From the NCBI RefSeq assembly GCF_014281965.1, contig NZ_JACFTB010000001.1, positions 372,001 to 436,000 on the forward strand: a stretch of DNA of 64,000 nt, given 5' to 3'. The DNA is from Rhodococcus sp. BP22. GTDB lineage: Bacteria > Actinomycetota > Actinomycetes > Mycobacteriales > Mycobacteriaceae. Position 1 is the first letter of the stretch. Every line of letters begins with the position of its first letter. The notes under the pieces were generated by a model. That model saw only the letters and a program-made list of their open reading frames with translations. It did no database searches and was not told where the DNA came from. This document shows positions 27,323 through 38,921 of this stretch, piece after piece. The position numbers and the translations under genes were made by a program.

Positions 27323-27939
27323 GACTTCACCCGCCGGCGCAGGCGAATGGCCTGGACCACGTAGTCGAGACCGGTGTAGACCGTCAAGAACACCGCCAAG
27401 CCCATCAATGCGACGGATACCCCTCGCACCTCGTCGGGCAAGGGCAGGAGATACATCCCGATCGCAAAACTCTGCACCAAAGTCTTCAGCTTGCCGCCGC
27501 GTCCCGCCGGGATCACACCGTGCCTGATCACCGCGAATCTGACGAGTGTGATGCCCACTTCACGTGCCGCGATCACCACGGTCACCCACCAGGGGAGGTC
27601 TCCGAGGATCGACAGTCCGACGAGTGCCGCACCGATCAACGCCTTGTCGGCGATCGGATCCGCGATCTTCCCGAAATCGGTGACCAACCCGTACTTGCGG
27701 GCGAGCTGCCCGTCGATCCGGTCGGTGATCGCCGCGACAGCAAATACCACCGTCGCACCTATACGCCATCCGCTGTCGTGACCGTCTCCGACGAAGAGGA
27801 CAGCGAGAAACACGGGAACGAGAGCAATCCGGAGCATCGTCAGAATGTTGGCGATATTGACGATCGGAACAGGTTCGACGTCCCCAGTGCTCGAGTTGCT
27901 GTGTGGCAGATTCGGGCCGGATGCCAGGGGTTCGCTCAT
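27319..27939 (-). CDS. pgsA: CDP-diacylglycerol-glycerol-3-phosphate 3-phosphatidyltransferase family protein
   Basis: Membrane enzyme of phospholipid synthesis, 206 aa. The CDP-alcohol phosphotransferase signature is complete: DRIDGQLARKYGLVTDFG followed by KIADPIAD, containing the D-xx-DG-xx-AR-x8-G-xxx-D-xxx-D residues. About five to six membrane helices. The ATG at 27939 has AAGGG ten bases upstream; a TTG 11 codons earlier is less likely. In M. tuberculosis the homologue beside clgR is pgsA3. Which phosphatidyl acceptor is used (glycerol 3-phosphate most likely) is inferred from the family. The cinA remnant overlaps its stop. Confidence 0.9.
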   Translation of the reverse strand: MSEPLASGPNLPHSNSSTGDVEPVPIVNIANILTMLRIALVPVFLAVLFVGDGHDSGWRIGATVVFAVAAITDRIDGQLARKYGLVTDFGKIADPIADKALIGAALVGLSILGDLPWWVTVVIAAREVGITLVRFAVIRHGVIPAGRGGKLKTLVQSFAIGMYLLPLPDEVRGVSVALMGLAVFLTVYTGLDYVVQAIRLRRRVKS

Positions 27940-28042
27940 ACCGTCGAACCCTTGATGCCGATACGCCGACAAAGGTGTCCTGATTCATTTCGGACCAGTT
28001 CGGTTACGGACACACGAAAAGAATATCCGTTGCGACGTTGAC

Positions 28043-28048
28043 TACTGT
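28043..28048 (+). promoter_or_regulatory. -10 box of argA (leaderless)
   Basis: TACTGT, seven bases before the ATG at 28056. Confidence 0.5.
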
Positions 28049-28055
28049 TCACCAC

Positions 28056-28664
28056 ATGACTTCTGGGCCGAACCGGGCGAGTCGACACCACGTCGACGGA
28101 ACGTCCGACAACGCACTCGACACGGCATTCGACGCAGCACTCGAACGCCGCGAGACCTCTCGTCCCGGCGACGACGTGGTCGTCCGCCGTGCTCGAACCT
28201 CCGACATCCCGGAGATCAAGCGACTGATCGACATCTATGCCGGAAAGATCCTCCTCGAGAAAAACCTGGTCACACTGTACGAGGCGGTTCAGGAGTTCTG
28301 GGTCGCCGAACGAGGAGACAGCGTCATCGGCTGTGGTGCACTCCACGTCTTGTGGGCCGACCTCGGTGAAGTACGCACGGTCGCGGTGGATCCGGCAGCC
28401 AAGGGCCTCGGTGCCGGTCGTCTGATAGTCGATACCTTGATTCGCGTAGCCCGCGACCTGGCTCTCCAGAAGCTGTTCGTGCTCACCTTCGAGGTGGATT
28501 TCTTCACGCGGCACGGCTTTCTCGAGATCGAGGGAACACCCGTCACTGCCGAGGTCTACGCCGAAATGTGCAGGTCGTACGACACCGGTGTCGCAGAATT
28601 CCTCGACCTGAGTTACGTGAAGCCGAACACCCTGGGCAACACACGAATGCTGCTCCCCCTCTGA
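28056..28664 (+). CDS. argA: amino-acid N-acetyltransferase (Rv2747-like ArgA)
   Basis: GNAT-fold acetyltransferase making N-acetylglutamate for arginine synthesis, 202 aa. Conserved acetyl-CoA motif A is VRTVAVDPAAKGLGAGRLI near residues 110-128; the N-terminal VVVRRARTSDIPEIKRLID starts the GNAT domain after a polar 40-residue lead. It is the short, kinase-domain-free type described for M. tuberculosis Rv2747 and shares its position between pgsA and ftsK. The ATG at 28056 is seven bases from a TACTGT box; a TTG six codons earlier overlaps that box and is rejected. Confidence 0.88.
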   Translation: MTSGPNRASRHHVDGTSDNALDTAFDAALERRETSRPGDDVVVRRARTSDIPEIKRLIDIYAGKILLEKNLVTLYEAVQEFWVAERGDSVIGCGALHVLWADLGEVRTVAVDPAAKGLGAGRLIVDTLIRVARDLALQKLFVLTFEVDFFTRHGFLEIEGTPVTAEVYAEMCRSYDTGVAEFLDLSYVKPNTLGNTRMLLPL

Positions 28665-28676
28665 ATCGATCCAACC

Positions 28677-28694
28677 CCCTGGAACAATCCAGGG
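28677..28694 (+). repeat. short hairpin after argA
   Basis: CCCTGGA, loop ACAA, TCCAGGG. A 7-bp stem without T-run, between argA and the YciI gene; a weak terminator at best. Confidence 0.4.
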
Positions 28695-28730
28695 CGAGCT
28701 CGATTGGCCTACTCCGAAGGACGAAAAATC

Positions 28731-29012
28731 ATGGCACTGTTCGCCGTTGTCTACACCTACTCCCCCAGTACGACCGCCGGGCGAGACACTCATCGCGCCA
28801 ACCATCGCGCCTGGCTTGCCGACCTGCTGGAGAAGAAGACCCTCATCTCCAGCGGCCCTTACACCGATGGAAGCGGCGCTTTGATCATCGTCGACGGAAC
28901 CGACGTCGACTCGGTGAAGACGTTGTTCGCGCAAGATCCGTTCGCCACCGAAAACCTGATCGAGACGTCGGTCGTCACCGAGTGGAAACCGGTCATGGGC
29001 GCGTTTGCCTAG
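28731..29012 (+). CDS. YciI family protein
   Basis: 93 aa, small ferredoxin-like alpha-beta barrel protein of the YciI family, whose members include putative muconolactone-isomerase-like enzymes. Family features: FAVVYTYSP at the first strand, then [20 protein letters not shown] and [16 protein letters not shown], and [10 protein letters not shown]. The ATG at 28731 has GAAGGAC upstream; a frame starting nine codons earlier has none. No substrate can be inferred. It follows argA by 66 bases and overlaps the end of ftsK, encoded on the other strand, by four bases. Confidence 0.85.
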   Translation: MALFAVVYTYSPSTTAGRDTHRANHRAWLADLLEKKTLISSGPYTDGSGALIIVDGTDVDSVKTLFAQDPFATENLIETSVVTEWKPVMGAFA

Positions 29013-31699
29013 TCATCGTCGGAGGGCGCCTCGTCCGGGTCGCCACCTCGAATCGACCACAGCAACCCGTCGAGTTCGTCGGGCTTGATCAGAACCTCGC
29101 GAGCCTTCGAGCCTTCACTTGGCCCGACGACTCCCCGGTTCTCCATCAGGTCGATCAATCGCCCGGCCTTGGCGAATCCGACGCGCAGCTTGCGCTGCAA
29201 CATCGAAGTCGAACCGAACTGGCTGGTGACCACCAGCTCGACGGCCTGGAGCAGGACGTCGAGATCATCGCCGATGTCGGGGTCGACGTCATTTTTCTGA
29301 GACGCCTTGGCCGCGGTGACTGTCTCGTTGTACTCCGGCTCTGCCTGGTTCTTGGCGAAGTCGACTACTGCCGAGATCTCTTCATCGGTGATGAAGGCAC
29401 CCTGTAGACGAGTCGGTTTACCCGCACCCATCGGCAGGAAGAGCGCATCACCCATACCGATGAGCTTCTCCGCGCCGGGCTGATCGAGGATGACGCGAGA
29501 GTCGGTGAGCGAGGACGTCGCGAACGCAAGACGTGAGGGCACGTTGGTCTTGATCAGACCGGTAACGACGTCGACAGAGGGTCTCTGCGTGGCAAGGACG
29601 AGGTGGATTCCTGCCGCGCGGGCCTTCTGGGTAATCCGGACGATGGCATCTTCGACGTCACGCGGAGCGGTCATCATCAGGTCCGCGAGCTCATCCACGA
29701 TCGCGAGAATGTACGGATACGGCCGGTAGACACGTTCGCTTCCGAGCTGCGCGGTGATCTCGCCGGATCGCACCTTCTTGTTGAAGTCGTCGATGTGCCG
29801 GACCTTGTTGATCTGCATATCCTGGTACCGCTGTTCCATCTCCTCGACCAGCCATGCCAATGCTGCCGCTGCCTTCTTCGGCTGCGTTATGATCGGGGTT
29901 ATCAGGTGCGGAATGCCTTCGTACGGCGTCAGCTCGACCATTTTAGGGTCGATGAGGATCATGCGAACCTCGTCCGGCGTCGCGCGTGCGAGTAGCGAGA
30001 CGAGCATCGAGTTCACGAAGCTGGACTTACCGGATCCGGTCGAACCGGCAACGAGAAGGTGCGGCATCTTCGCCAGGTTGGCGCTCTGGAAGTTGCCCTC
30101 GATGTCCTTGCCGAGTCCGATCACCAGCGGATGATGATCCTTACGGGTCGATGTCGCGGTGAGTACATCGGCGAGTCGGACCATCTCGCGGTCCGAGTTG
30201 GGCACCTCGATGCCTACCGCAGATTTCCCTGGAATCGGCGCAAGCAGGCGCACGTTGTCGGTTGCGACCGCATATGCGATGTTGCGCGCGAGCGCGGTGA
30301 TCTTCTCGACCTTGACGCCGGGCCCGAGTTCTACCTCGTACCGGGTGACGGTGGGTCCACGGGTGAACCCCGTTACTGCAGCATCGATTTTGAATTGGTC
30401 GAGGACCTCGGAGATGGCCTCGATCATCGTGTCGTTGGCCTGGCTACGTGTCTTGGGTGGATCGCCGTCGATCAACAGTGACAGCGGAGGCAGCGTGTAG
30501 TCCCCGTCGACGACGCGGTCGACGACGAGTTTGTCTTCCTCGGCTTCGGGCTTGGGCTCCGCGGCCTTGACGATCGGCTTCGGCTTTGGGCGGGCGGGAG
30601 GTGCGGTTGGCGCCTGTGTTGCAGGTTCCATGACCTCGGTGGTCTCGTCGACCGGGAGCGCCGCTTTTCGTGCCCGAGGCTTCTTGACCGGAACATATTC
30701 TTCGGTCGGGTAGTTGCCGTACGGATCGACGTCCGGTCCGTCGGTGGGGTATCCGTCGGCGTCGAATCCGGAGCTGTCGTGGTCGCCGTAGTCGTCAGTG
30801 AAGTCGGCCCCGAAGTCCGCTGGGTCGTAGTCTCCATATTCATCGCCTCGACTGTCCGTGCCGAACAGCGAACGCAGACGATCCGGGATGTCGCGCACCG
30901 TGGTTCCGGTCAGCAAAAGCACACCGAACAGACCTGCCAGCAGGAGGAGCGGGACAGCGAGCCAGACGGTCAGACCGTCGGTGATCGGACCTCCCGCGAC
31001 GTACCCGACGAAACCGCCACCCTCGGAGCGGCCGGCCGAGTCGGCCGGTGAACCTGCAGCCAGATGCCACAGTCCGAGGATCGGGAGCACAACCAGGATC
31101 GACCCGAGAACCAACCGGGGGCGGATGTCTGGATTCGGCTCCGAGCGCATCAGGATGACCGCGATCGCGACTCCGAGTGCCGGCACGATGTAACCGGCTT
31201 CCCCGATGACGGCGCGGACCGCGATTGCGATCCCATCCCCCACTGGCCCGCCTGCACTGAACCACACGGCTGCCGCAACGACGACGCACAGAGCGATCAA
31301 ACCCAGAGCGATGCCGTCGCGTCGGTGGCCGTGGTCGATGTCCTTGGCCTTGCTGACGGTTCGAGTCGTGGCGCCGACCCCTTTGGCTGCCATCGACCAC
31401 GTCGAGGAAATCCCGCGTCCGACGGCAGAGACCACACCACCGGCGTTCTTGGCCGGTCGACGAGCACCCCCGCGAGAACCTGCGCCTCCACGCGCCGGCG
31501 CTGCCTTGCGTGCTGATGGTGCCTTGCGTGCTGATGGTGCCTTGCGTGCCGAAGGTGACGTGCGTGGGGCTGTGGGTTTACGTGGTGTGCTCACGGTGCG
31601 CCCCCCGGAAGACTTGCGTGATCCCCCCGAAGCCCGCGACGTCGACGAGGCACCGGTGCCGCCGGTACCCGAACTTCGAGTGCTGGTCTTTCCTGCCAT
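29009..31699 (-). CDS. ftsK: DNA translocase FtsK
   Basis: Septum-bound motor that pumps chromosomal DNA during division, 896 aa. Residues 1-75 are Ala/Lys/Arg/Pro-rich with SARKAP repeats. Four to five membrane helices follow between about 125 and 265. A linker of acidic and Pro-rich sequence leads to the motor: alpha/beta domains with Walker [19 protein letters not shown] near 545, Walker [14 protein letters not shown] near 660. The C-terminal gamma winged helix ([20 protein letters not shown]) recognises polar DNA motifs. A TAACCT box six bases before the ATG suggests a leaderless message, though AGGGG is also adjacent. Confidence 0.96.
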   Translation of the reverse strand: MAGKTSTRSSGTGGTGASSTSRASGGSRKSSGGRTVSTPRKPTAPRTSPSARKAPSARKAPSARKAAPARGGAGSRGGARRPAKNAGGVVSAVGRGISSTWSMAAKGVGATTRTVSKAKDIDHGHRRDGIALGLIALCVVVAAAVWFSAGGPVGDGIAIAVRAVIGEAGYIVPALGVAIAVILMRSEPNPDIRPRLVLGSILVVLPILGLWHLAAGSPADSAGRSEGGGFVGYVAGGPITDGLTVWLAVPLLLLAGLFGVLLLTGTTVRDIPDRLRSLFGTDSRGDEYGDYDPADFGADFTDDYGDHDSSGFDADGYPTDGPDVDPYGNYPTEEYVPVKKPRARKAALPVDETTEVMEPATQAPTAPPARPKPKPIVKAAEPKPEAEEDKLVVDRVVDGDYTLPPLSLLIDGDPPKTRSQANDTMIEAISEVLDQFKIDAAVTGFTRGPTVTRYEVELGPGVKVEKITALARNIAYAVATDNVRLLAPIPGKSAVGIEVPNSDREMVRLADVLTATSTRKDHHPLVIGLGKDIEGNFQSANLAKMPHLLVAGSTGSGKSSFVNSMLVSLLARATPDEVRMILIDPKMVELTPYEGIPHLITPIITQPKKAAAALAWLVEEMEQRYQDMQINKVRHIDDFNKKVRSGEITAQLGSERVYRPYPYILAIVDELADLMMTAPRDVEDAIVRITQKARAAGIHLVLATQRPSVDVVTGLIKTNVPSRLAFATSSLTDSRVILDQPGAEKLIGMGDALFLPMGAGKPTRLQGAFITDEEISAVVDFAKNQAEPEYNETVTAAKASQKNDVDPDIGDDLDVLLQAVELVVTSQFGSTSMLQRKLRVGFAKAGRLIDLMENRGVVGPSEGSKAREVLIKPDELDGLLWSIRGGDPDEAPSDDD
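31504..31557. repeat. three 18-bp tandem repeats in the ftsK 5' coding region
   Basis: CCTTGCGTGCTGATGGTG at 31504-31521 and 31522-31539 is exact; the copy at 31540-31557 has two changes. On the coding strand it encodes Ala-Pro-Ser-Ala-Arg-Lys repeats in the basic N-terminal tail. Confidence 0.9.
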
Positions 31700-31705
31700 A
31701 CCCCT

Positions 31706-31711
31706 AGGTTA
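31706..31711 (-). promoter_or_regulatory. -10 box of ftsK (leaderless)
   Basis: TAACCT on the minus strand, six bases before the ftsK ATG. Confidence 0.45.
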
Positions 31712-31757
31712 GTCGCAACCGCACCTTCGAAACCATCCGCAACACGAGCAACAGGGC

Positions 31758-32381
31758 TCAGAGGCTCCGATCGAGCGCGTCGAGCGCCTCGACATCGCGA
31801 GGATCCCCTTCCTTCTCGAGCCGCACAGCGCTCCGACCGAATGCATGCAGCAACAGTTCCGACGGTGGTCCGATCAGGGTCACCTGACCACGTGAGCTCT
31901 TCTTGACGGTCACGGACCGTCCATCGGTCGTACGCAGCTCCACCCCGACCGGAGCTCGGCGATAGGACTTGCGCCCGATCAACCCCACGGTCGAGAACAA
32001 CTTGTCTTCCATCGCTTGCGGCAAAGTTCGCGGTGACCACTCGGGCTGCGCGCGACGCAGGTCTTCATGGTGAACGAACATTTCGCCGACGTTGATCAAC
32101 GGATCGAGGATCTTGAACGGTGACCAGATGGGCGGTCCCGTCCGAATGTCCTCGACCAGTTCGTCGAAAGGCCTGGCAGCTACCTGGCTCTGGACCTTCT
32201 CGGTATACCCGGCGAGGAACGGAATCAAAATTCCAGGTGCGGCATCCAACCGACGCTCCCGAACGACGAGGTGCGCGGCCAGATCACGGCCCGTCCACCC
32301 ACCACACAGCGTCGGTGTGTCCTCCCCCAACTCTTCCAATGTATGTACTAGGGCTGCGCGTTCATCCTGTGCAAGGCTCAC
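31758..32381 (-). CDS. TIGR03085 family metal-binding protein (DinB/mycothiol-dependent fold)
   Basis: 207 aa. Starts SLAQDERAALVHTLEELG and contains PTLCGGWTGRDLAAHLVVRE, the N-terminal metal-site block of this actinobacterial family, then INVGEMFVHHEDLRRAQPEW with the second His pair. The fold is that of mycothiol-dependent maleylpyruvate isomerases and DinB proteins; the reaction is unknown. The GTG at 32381, eight bases after a TACGGT box, matches the usual family start. The much longer frame to 32666 would run antisense through the neighbouring transporter gene and is rejected. Divergent from the TSUP gene, upstream of ftsK. Confidence 0.85.
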   Translation of the reverse strand: MSLAQDERAALVHTLEELGEDTPTLCGGWTGRDLAAHLVVRERRLDAAPGILIPFLAGYTEKVQSQVAARPFDELVEDIRTGPPIWSPFKILDPLINVGEMFVHHEDLRRAQPEWSPRTLPQAMEDKLFSTVGLIGRKSYRRAPVGVELRTTDGRSVTVKKSSRGQVTLIGPPSELLLHAFGRSAVRLEKEGDPRDVEALDALDRSL

Positions 32382-32389
32382 ATCGAACC

Positions 32390-32395
32390 ACCGTA
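32390..32395 (-). promoter_or_regulatory. -10 box of the TIGR03085 gene (leaderless)
   Basis: TACGGT on the minus strand, eight bases before the GTG at 32381. Confidence 0.5.
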
Positions 32396-32437
32396 CGTGC
32401 GTACGTCCCCCGTGCACAGTCTTCGGTGCGGCGTCCG

Positions 32438-32443
32438 TAACCT
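32438..32443 (+). promoter_or_regulatory. -10 box of the TSUP gene (leaderless)
   Basis: TAACCT, seven bases before the GTG at 32451. The divergent promoter for the TIGR03085 gene overlaps it, since the start codons are only 69 bp apart. Confidence 0.5.
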
Positions 32444-32450
32444 CGGTTCG

Positions 32451-33233
32451 GTGCCTGTATCGGAAATTCTCGTCATTCTCGTAGCGGGCTTCGGTGCTGG
32501 AGCCATCAATGCCGTCGTCGGTTCCGGAACTCTGATCACCTTTCCGACTCTCGTCGCCTTCGGGTATCCCCCGCAGATCGCGACGATGTCGAATGCGATC
32601 GGATTGGTCGCCGGTAGCGCCTCCGGCACGTGGGGATATCGCCGAGAACTTGCCGGGCAGTGGCACCGGTTGCGCTGGCAGATACCCGCATCGTTCTTCG
32701 GTGCGCTAGTCGGCGCGTGGCTACTGCTGCACCTGCCCCCGTCCGTCTTCATTGCGGTGGTTCCAGTGCTTCTCATCGCCGCCTTGGTTCTCGTGGTCCT
32801 CCAGCCCCGCATTCAGGCGTGGGCGAGACGCCGCTCGGAGGCGGCCGGTGAAGCCGCTGACCATGTCAGCCGGGCGAAGCTGATACTGCTGACCATCGGC
32901 ACATTCGTGGTCGGAATCTATGGCGGCTATTTCACTGCAGCGCAGGGGATCCTCCTGATCGGCGTCATGGGGGTGCTGCTCCCCGAGTCGATACAGCGAA
33001 TGAACGCGGCCAAGAATTTGCTCTCGCTCATCGTCAACGTCGTCGCGGCGCTCGCTTACACGATCTTCGCGTTCGACCAGATCAGCTGGGCTGCAGCAGG
33101 TTTGATAGCCGTCGGATCGGTCCTGGGAGGGTCGGTGGGTGCGCGATACGGAAGACGTCTCTCACCATGGGCACTGCGGAGCGCAATCGTCGTCCTGGGC
33201 CTCATCGGCCTGTGGCGGCTGATCTTCGCCTAG
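32451..33233 (+). CDS. TSUP family transporter (TauE/SafE type)
   Basis: 260 aa, seven to eight membrane helices. The N-terminal repeat carries VAGFGAGAINAVVGSGTLIT and ATMSNAIGLVAGSASG, and the C-terminal repeat IYGGYFTAAQGILLIGVMGV and MNAAKNLLSLIVN, the two halves of the TauE/SafE fold. Members export or import sulphur-containing organic acids such as sulphite or sulphoacetate; substrate here is unknown. Start GTG 32451 is supported by the TAACCT box. A hairpin terminator follows 33 bases after the stop. Confidence 0.88.
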   Translation: MPVSEILVILVAGFGAGAINAVVGSGTLITFPTLVAFGYPPQIATMSNAIGLVAGSASGTWGYRRELAGQWHRLRWQIPASFFGALVGAWLLLHLPPSVFIAVVPVLLIAALVLVVLQPRIQAWARRRSEAAGEAADHVSRAKLILLTIGTFVVGIYGGYFTAAQGILLIGVMGVLLPESIQRMNAAKNLLSLIVNVVAALAYTIFAFDQISWAAAGLIAVGSVLGGSVGARYGRRLSPWALRSAIVVLGLIGLWRLIFA

Positions 33234-33265
33234 GCCTAGGCCTCGACTCGGAAGTGAAAGCAGAC

Positions 33266-33306
33266 GACTCCGCCCCGCAGCTCTGGTGCTTCTGCGGGGC
33301 GGAGTC
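33266..33306. terminator. bidirectional terminator between TSUP gene and rnj
   Basis: GACTCCGCCCCGCAG (33266-33280) pairs perfectly with CTGCGGGGCGGAGTC (33292-33306), 15-bp stem and 11-nt loop, between two convergent genes. No T-run; typical of GC-rich actinobacterial terminators. Confidence 0.8.
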
Positions 33307-33325
33307 GGTCCGAGACGAAGAACTG

Positions 33326-36072
<2,747 letters not shown>

Positions 36073-36085
36073 CTACTGGCGGTCC

Positions 36086-36838
36086 TCACAGCTCGGTCAC
36101 GAATGGGCTGTGCGCCACCTCTGAACCATCGGCCAACGTCGATATTTCGAAATCGCCGAATACATCCTGTGCCACTTCCGCCAACTGACGCAGACATTCC
36201 ACGGCAAGTCGCCGGATTTCGATGTCCGCGTGTTCGGAGGCTCGCATCGAGACGAAGTGACGCCACGCCCGGTAGTTTCCGGTGACGAGCAGGCGTGTCT
36301 CGGTCGCGTTCGGCAACACCGACCGGGCGGCCTGACGAGCTTGCTTACCCCGCAACGCCGAATTGGTGACGCCTTCGAGCTTGTGATCGAGAGCATCCAA
36401 AAGTTCGACGTAGGCGGCCCGACTGGCGTCGGTAGCTCGTTCGAAGAGTGCTTCCAGGTGCGGGTCACCCTCGATCGCGGGAGGAACGATGACTTTGGCG
36501 TCGTTCTCGGGGACGAATCGCTGTGACAGCTGCGAGTACGAGAAATGCCGGTGTCGGATCAGCTCGTGGGTACACGACCGGGAAATGCCAGTGATGTAGA
36601 AGCTGACGCTCGCATGTTCGAGAACCGACAGGTGGCCGACATCGAGAAGGTGGCGCAGATACGACGCATTGGTCGCAGTGCGCGGATTGGGCTTGGACCA
36701 ACTTTGATAGCAGGCGCGACCAGCGAACTCGACCAGGGCCTGTCCGCCATCGGCATCGGTTTCCCACGGGATGTCGGGCGGCCCCGAGAATTCGGTCTTG
36801 GCAACCAATTGCACATTCAGTGACACCGTATTCGGCAC
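36086..36838 (-). CDS. thyX: FAD-dependent thymidylate synthase
   Basis: Flavoenzyme making dTMP from dUMP with NADPH and methylenetetrahydrofolate, 250 aa. The ThyX motif [13 protein letters not shown] is at residues 95-107, matching RHRxxSxxxxSxR. Other family blocks are [13 protein letters not shown] and [15 protein letters not shown]. The GTG start has a perfect GGAGGA site seven bases upstream. In M. tuberculosis thyX also precedes dapA. An upstream divergent gene encodes a ribbon-helix-helix protein 99 bases away. Confidence 0.97.
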   Translation of the reverse strand: MPNTVSLNVQLVAKTEFSGPPDIPWETDADGGQALVEFAGRACYQSWSKPNPRTATNASYLRHLLDVGHLSVLEHASVSFYITGISRSCTHELIRHRHFSYSQLSQRFVPENDAKVIVPPAIEGDPHLEALFERATDASRAAYVELLDALDHKLEGVTNSALRGKQARQAARSVLPNATETRLLVTGNYRAWRHFVSMRASEHADIEIRRLAVECLRQLAEVAQDVFGDFEISTLADGSEVAHSPFVTEL

Positions 36839-36907
36839 CGCAGTTCCTCCACTCGAGCTGGCCCGTCCGTCGGTTCAGCCTATCCATGAACACCGTGACA
36901 CCTTGCA

Positions 36908-36938
36908 TGACGTCACTTATGGCGTCACACTGACGTCA
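36908..36938. promoter_or_regulatory. triple TGRCGTCA operator over the RHH gene start
   Basis: TGACGTCA at 36908-36915, TGGCGTCA at 36920-36927 and TGACGTCA at 36931-36938, spaced 12 and 11 bp centre to centre, about one helical turn. The last copy runs into the ATG of the RHH gene. The arrangement suits cooperative binding of a dimeric RHH protein and suggests autorepression; inferred. Confidence 0.6.
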
Positions 36939-37411
36939 TGGAACTGAACAAGCACACCGCCTCGCTGCGCGCCGATCTACTCGCGGCCGCTGCCCTGGGT
37001 GACGAACACACGAGACAGACTGCGGAAGCACTCGGCGCAGCTGCCGAAGCGTCGGCCAAACTCATGCTGATGGGCGCGCTGTCGGAATTCGCCGACGAAC
37101 TGAACGAGCAACTCGGCGACCGTTCGGTCCACGTCCGCCTGGACGGTGCCGATGTCTTCGGCGAAGTCCGAATGTCCCCCACCGCCTCAGGTCCAACAGC
37201 CTCGGGCAGCGGCAGCCCTTCCGAGGACTATCCGACCATGGACGAGGTCACCGGCGAAATGCGCCGGGTGACCCTTCGTATGGTCGAACACATGAAGGAT
37301 CGCGCCGAGGAAGCAGCCTCCACCAATGGGGTGTCGCTCAATTCATGGCTGTCACAAGCAGTCCAAGGGGCACTGCGCGATCAGATACGCAAGGACCGCA
37401 GCGGCTTCTGA
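36938..37411 (+). CDS. ribbon-helix-helix / HicB-type protein, no toxin partner seen
   Basis: 157 aa. The N-terminal half (1-65) is helical, Ala-rich, with a short acidic region; the middle (80-105) is Ser/Gly/Pro-rich. The C-terminal 50 residues read RRVTLRMVEHMKDRAEEAAS and NGVSLNSWLSQAVQGALRDQ, a HicB/Arc-type ribbon-helix-helix DNA-binding segment. Antitoxins of this type pair with a HicA-like toxin, but the neighbours are thyX and zwf and no small toxin frame is present, so it is better viewed as an orphan regulator. It lies over three TGRCGTCA boxes. Function unknown beyond DNA binding. Confidence 0.75.
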   Translation: MELNKHTASLRADLLAAAALGDEHTRQTAEALGAAAEASAKLMLMGALSEFADELNEQLGDRSVHVRLDGADVFGEVRMSPTASGPTASGSGSPSEDYPTMDEVTGEMRRVTLRMVEHMKDRAEEAASTNGVSLNSWLSQAVQGALRDQIRKDRSGF

Positions 37412-37413
37412 CG

Positions 37414-38868
37414 TCACTTCTTCTCGCGCCACGCACGTTCGAACGGCAACCGCCACGCGTGCGGGGCGACGAGTTGATGAATGGCATTGGGTCCCCACGA
37501 GCCAGGTGAATACAGCCGAACCGGCGGCGGATCGGCAAGGAGCGGCGCCGATACCTCCCACAGTCGCTCGATGCCCTCTGCCGTCGTGAACAGGGTGTGG
37601 TCTCCATGCATGGCGTCGAGAATCAAGCGCTCGTACGCTTCGAGAACGTCGCCGACCCGTTCGGTGTCCTGGATGGAAAACTGCATGGACAATTTGTCGA
37701 GCCGCATCCCTGGCCCCGGCCGTTTGCCGTAGAACGACAGCGATACCTTCGACGCGTCCGCTAGGTCGAACGTCAGGTGGTCCGGCCCCTGTGCGCCGAC
37801 GCCCGATCCCGCCGGGAACATCGATTTGGGTGGCTCACGGAAGGCAATCGAAATGATCCGTTGTCCCTCGGCCAACCGCTTACCGGTCCGTAGGTAGAAC
37901 GGAACCCCTGCCCACCGCCAGTTGTCTATTTCGCACTGGAGTGCGACAAAGGTGTCGGTGTCGGAATCGTCAGCCACCCCGGACTCCGACCGGTAGCCGG
38001 AATACTGTCCGCGCACAACCTTTTTCGGATCCAGAGGAATCATCGAGCGGAAGACCTTGTTCTTCTCCTCGCCGATCGCGCCGGGTTCGAGGGCAGTCGG
38101 TGGCTCCATCGCCATGAACGCGAGAACTTGAAACAGGTGCGTCACCACCATGTCTTTGAAAGCTCCCGTGGATTCGTAGAAGTTCGCCCGACCGTCCAGT
38201 CCCAACTTTTCGGGAATGTCGATCTGAATGTGGTCGATGAAGTTCCGGTTCCAGATCGGCTCGAACAGGCCGTTGGCGAATCGGAAAGCCAGGATGTTCT
38301 GCGCAGGCTCTTTTCCGAGGAAGTGATCTATGCGGAAGATCTGATCTTCCTCGAACGTCTCGTGCAGTGTGGCGTTCAGGGTGATTGCACTGTCGAGATC
38401 GGTACCGAACGGCTTCTCCATGATGATGCGCGATCGTTCGACCAGATCGGCGGCGCCGAGCATCTCGACCACGGCGAGAGCAGCTTTCGGAGGAACACTG
38501 AGGTAGTGCAGGCGCCGGGTTCCCGGACCCAACTCCATCTCGGCGTGCGCAACAGCGTCACTGAGCGCCGCAGGCCCGGCTTTCTGCGATACATACGTCA
38601 GCTTGCGTGCGAACTCGCTCCAATGCTCGTCGGAGACCGTCCGGGTGGAGAATTCAACAACCGATTCCAGGGCCATCTGGCGAAACTCGTCGCTTGTCAT
38701 CTCTTCCAGCGAAGTTCCGACGACACGTATTCGTGGAGCGAGGTCCGACAACGCCAGGTGCATCATCCCCGAAAGAAGTTTGCGGCGCGCCAGGTCTCCT
38801 GTTGCTCCGAAGAGCACCACGACCTGTGGGGGCAGTTCACTGTCGGATACGGACACTCGTGAAGTCAC
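37414..38868 (-). CDS. zwf: glucose-6-phosphate 1-dehydrogenase
   Basis: NADP-linked entry enzyme of the pentose phosphate pathway, 484 aa. The coenzyme fingerprint GATGDLA is at 21-27, EKPFG near 151-155, and the substrate/catalytic motif RIDHFLGK at 179-186. It stands alone: the usual partners (tkt, tal, opcA, pgl) are not adjacent, so this may be the second, isolated zwf copy known in several mycolata. GTG 38868 is used; another GTG four codons in is possible, and neither has a good ribosome site. It ends two bases from the RHH gene stop, convergent. Confidence 0.95.
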   Translation of the reverse strand: MTSRVSVSDSELPPQVVVLFGATGDLARRKLLSGMMHLALSDLAPRIRVVGTSLEEMTSDEFRQMALESVVEFSTRTVSDEHWSEFARKLTYVSQKAGPAALSDAVAHAEMELGPGTRRLHYLSVPPKAALAVVEMLGAADLVERSRIIMEKPFGTDLDSAITLNATLHETFEEDQIFRIDHFLGKEPAQNILAFRFANGLFEPIWNRNFIDHIQIDIPEKLGLDGRANFYESTGAFKDMVVTHLFQVLAFMAMEPPTALEPGAIGEEKNKVFRSMIPLDPKKVVRGQYSGYRSESGVADDSDTDTFVALQCEIDNWRWAGVPFYLRTGKRLAEGQRIISIAFREPPKSMFPAGSGVGAQGPDHLTFDLADASKVSLSFYGKRPGPGMRLDKLSMQFSIQDTERVGDVLEAYERLILDAMHGDHTLFTTAEGIERLWEVSAPLLADPPPVRLYSPGSWGPNAIHQLVAPHAWRLPFERAWREKK

Positions 38869-38921
38869 ACTTGCGATGTTCGCACCATCGAGTACATCCC
38901 GCTGCCCGAACAGACGATTGG

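Noticed and set aside
26575..28041. A 488-codon plus-strand open frame across clgR and pgsA
   Set aside because: Composition is Arg/Asp/His-rich shadow sequence and it is antisense to two well-supported genes.
28677..28694. Strong terminator after argA
   Set aside because: The stem is only 7 bp, has no T-run, and the following YciI gene is co-directional.
32384..32666. N-terminal extension of the TIGR03085 protein
   Set aside because: It is antisense to the TSUP transporter, lacks conservation, and the GTG at 32381 fits both family start and promoter box.
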